Below are positions 17,405 to 18,707 of a stretch of 18,707 bases of DNA, one piece after another. The notes under the pieces are model-generated. The model saw only the letters and a list, made by a program, of their open reading frames with translations, was not told the DNA's origin and searched no databases. The stretch is from positions 1-18,707 of the forward strand of contig JNEU01001052.1 of the NCBI GenBank assembly GCA_000697475.1. The letters run 5' to 3'. A program made the position numbers and the translations under genes. The DNA is from Lichtheimia corymbifera B2541. Its lineage: Eukaryota; Mucoromycota; Mucoromycetes; Mucorales; Lichtheimiaceae. The stretch's first letter is position 1. Each line of letters starts with the position of its first letter.

Positions 17405-18182
17405 TTAGTACTTAGTATGCCCCCCCTTTGCCTTATAGCAAGCTTCAATACGTCTTGGCATACTCTCTACAAGTTTTTCACAGTATTCCTTCGTCATACA
17501 CTTAATCCATACATAAGAAATTCTTTCCCAGAGCTCAGTGATGGACTTGGGTGGCTCATCATAGAGAACCAGCTTGCGTTTGAGCTCTGCCCACATATGC
17601 TCAATAGGATTAAGGTCCGGAGAGTATGAGGGCCAAGGCAGAACTTCAACCTGGTTATCCTGGAACCATTGGGTGGCCTTTCGCGACTTGTGCTTGGGGT
17701 CATTATCTTGTTGAAAGTTGATATCCTTTACTTCAAGGCCATAGTATTCCAAGGACTGCTTGAATTCATCATCTAAAATGCTGCAGTAAAGATCACAATC
17801 CATGGATCCTTGAATTCTGGTAATAAACCCAGGTCCAGACCACGAGAAACAGCCCCACAACATAACGCTTCCGCCACCATGCTTGTATGTTGGTAGGGGA
17901 TGATAGCAAGGATAACAATAAAAGTACTGTGAGACTGAATAGATAGATGGGGATCCTTTATTGAACATCCTGTCCTTATATACTTTTCATATATTGAAAT
18001 ACAGCTAGAATAGATCCCATCTCCGCTTACACATCCTTTCTAGAAACTACCTTGGATATCACACCGCCACCATGCTTGTATGAATGGATGATATTGCGTT
18101 GGCATAATTTACCATCCGGATCAATCCAAGTCCAATGAAGCCCATCACTGCCTAAACGGTTCACTTTGGTCTCGTCACTGAA
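17405..18182 (-). pseudogene. Tc1-B transposase, N-terminus missing and split by an insertion
   Basis: From the truncated end: VFSDETKVNRLGSDG (first catalytic Asp), HTW-like core and KHGGGSVMLWGCFSW. Then come FQQDNDPKH (second Asp) and SPDLNPIEHMWAELKRKL (Glu). Thirty-four residues separate the second Asp and the Glu, the DD34E signature of Tc1 transposases. The gene ends KGGHTKY with TAA at 17405-17407. The N-terminal DNA-binding region is absent. The insertion at 17888-18063 lies just before KHGGG, so the protein cannot be made intact. Confidence 0.92.
17871..18082 (-). mobile_element. LTR-like insertion with a 19-bp flanking direct repeat
   Basis: CCGCCACCATGCTTGTATG is present at 17871-17889 and 18064-18082. 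The DNA between (17888-18063 when counted TG to CA) reads on the minus strand TGTGATATCCAAGG...CCCCTACCAACA, with a TATA-like GTATATAAGG and an AATAAA. It thus resembles a 176-bp solo LTR. Its start TGTGATAT and its TATATAAG agree with the chromovirus LTR in this window. A 17-19 bp duplication is far longer than the 4-6 bp made by LTR-retrotransposon integrases. Confidence 0.65.
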
Positions 18183-18707
18183 TACAGGATTTCCGAGATG
18201 AAAGTCCCCCTAATGATAAAAAGTTAAAGGTCCATGATTTATTGTTCACAGTTAAGGATTCTTTTTTCATGCTCAAGCATTGTTTGTTCGAGGGGGGTCA
18301 CATGATGGTTCGTGGGTGAGGTGGTTGATTTAATGGGCGATGATCTTTTTCTCACGGTGGATGACAAAATGTTCGCGGTTGGCGACTTGATATTCAAGGG
18401 CCGACATTCTTTATTCACAGTTGCATGATCACTGTTAGCAGATGACTGATATTTCTTAGAGACCATGCCTTTTATATTCACCACCATGGTCTATTTATTC
18501 AAGCATACTACAGGATTTCCGAGATGAAAGTCCCCCTAATGATAAAAAGTTAAAGGTCGACGATTTATTGTTCACGGTTAAGGATTCTTTTTTCATGCTC
18601 AAGCATTGTTTGTTCGAGTGGGGTCACATGATGGTTCGTGGGTGAGGTGGTTGATTTAATGGGCGATGATCTTTTTCTCACGGTGGATGACAAAATGTTC
18701 GCGGTTG
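18183..18707 (-). repeat. 326-bp tandem repeat, 1.6 units, continuing past the window
   Basis: Unit 1 is 18183-18508. Unit 2 starts at 18509 and matches unit 1 through 18707 with only a few substitutions (period 326). Each unit contains TACAGGATTTCCGAGATGAAAG and several degenerate GAACAAT-like submotifs. An 82-codon frame runs through unit 1 on the minus strand (18239-18487). A diverged inverted copy lies at 540-845. Not a known gene. Confidence 0.9.

Larger units (their letters stand above)
17175..18182 (-). mobile_element. Tc1-B: Tc1/mariner element, truncated at its 5' side
   Basis: The left end CAGTGCCCGGCAAAATTG at 17175 follows a TA (17173-17174). Its 215-bp TIR (17175-17389) pairs with that of Tc1-A. 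The transposase runs leftward on the minus strand. At 18183 the element passes into the 326-bp repeat array instead of its N-terminal coding region and right TIR. An LTR-like insertion at 17888-18063 splits the coding sequence. Confidence 0.9.

Noticed and set aside
17890..18063. The Tc1-B insert as an introner-type intron
   Set aside because: Tested each offset in the 19-bp repeat for GT..AG in the coding orientation. None gives canonical splice sites that restore the frame.

Overview
The window looks like a repeat-rich stretch of an early-diverging fungal genome, probably Mucoromycota. The organism is an inference. It rests on short introns (65-109 bp) with GTAAGT or GTATGT donors, a chromodomain Ty3/gypsy element, and MULE, hAT and Tc1 elements packed together. 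No operon, ribosome binding site, tRNA, rRNA or CRISPR array is visible. Almost every recognisable gene is a transposon gene and most are broken.

Layout. 1-450: no gene recognised. 540-845: diverged relic of a repeat family that returns inverted at the right edge. 910-1104: small unknown ORF followed by a polyA signal. 1396-5089: a complete Mutator-like element (MULE-1) with 324-bp terminal inverted repeats and a perfect 10-bp target duplication. Its transposase gene is broken by a perfect array of telomere-type TTTAGGG repeats and carries a microsatellite-encoded poly-Asp tract. 5090-5232: short repeats belonging to the MULE-1 target. 5233-5671: one end of a Tc1 element (Tc1-A). 5672-11087: a chromovirus in minus orientation, nearly full length, with one stop and one frameshift. 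Its 3' LTR is cut at a TA by Tc1-A. 11088-11839: C-terminal part of a second MULE transposase (MULE-2), which the chromovirus interrupted. 12615-15575: a multi-exon hAT transposase gene on the minus strand with a 219-bp AT-rich insertion flanked by a 10-bp duplication. 15775-16375: a decayed fragment resembling the second-largest subunit of a multisubunit RNA polymerase. 16503-16864: an unrecognised two-exon gene end. 16865-17174: repeat-rich, MITE-like DNA. 17175-18182: a second Tc1 copy (Tc1-B), truncated, with an LTR-like insertion inside it. 18183-18707: a 326-bp tandem repeat that runs off the window.

The elements form nested insertions: MULE-2 received the chromovirus, whose LTR received Tc1-A. 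Tc1-A is broken by DNA that in turn received MULE-1. MULE-1 (3 differences in 324 bp between its TIRs) and the chromovirus (1 difference in 134 bp of shared LTR) are young. The most unusual items are the RNA polymerase relic, the interstitial telomere-type array that replaced part of a transposase gene, and two small insertions whose target duplications do not fit an obvious element class.
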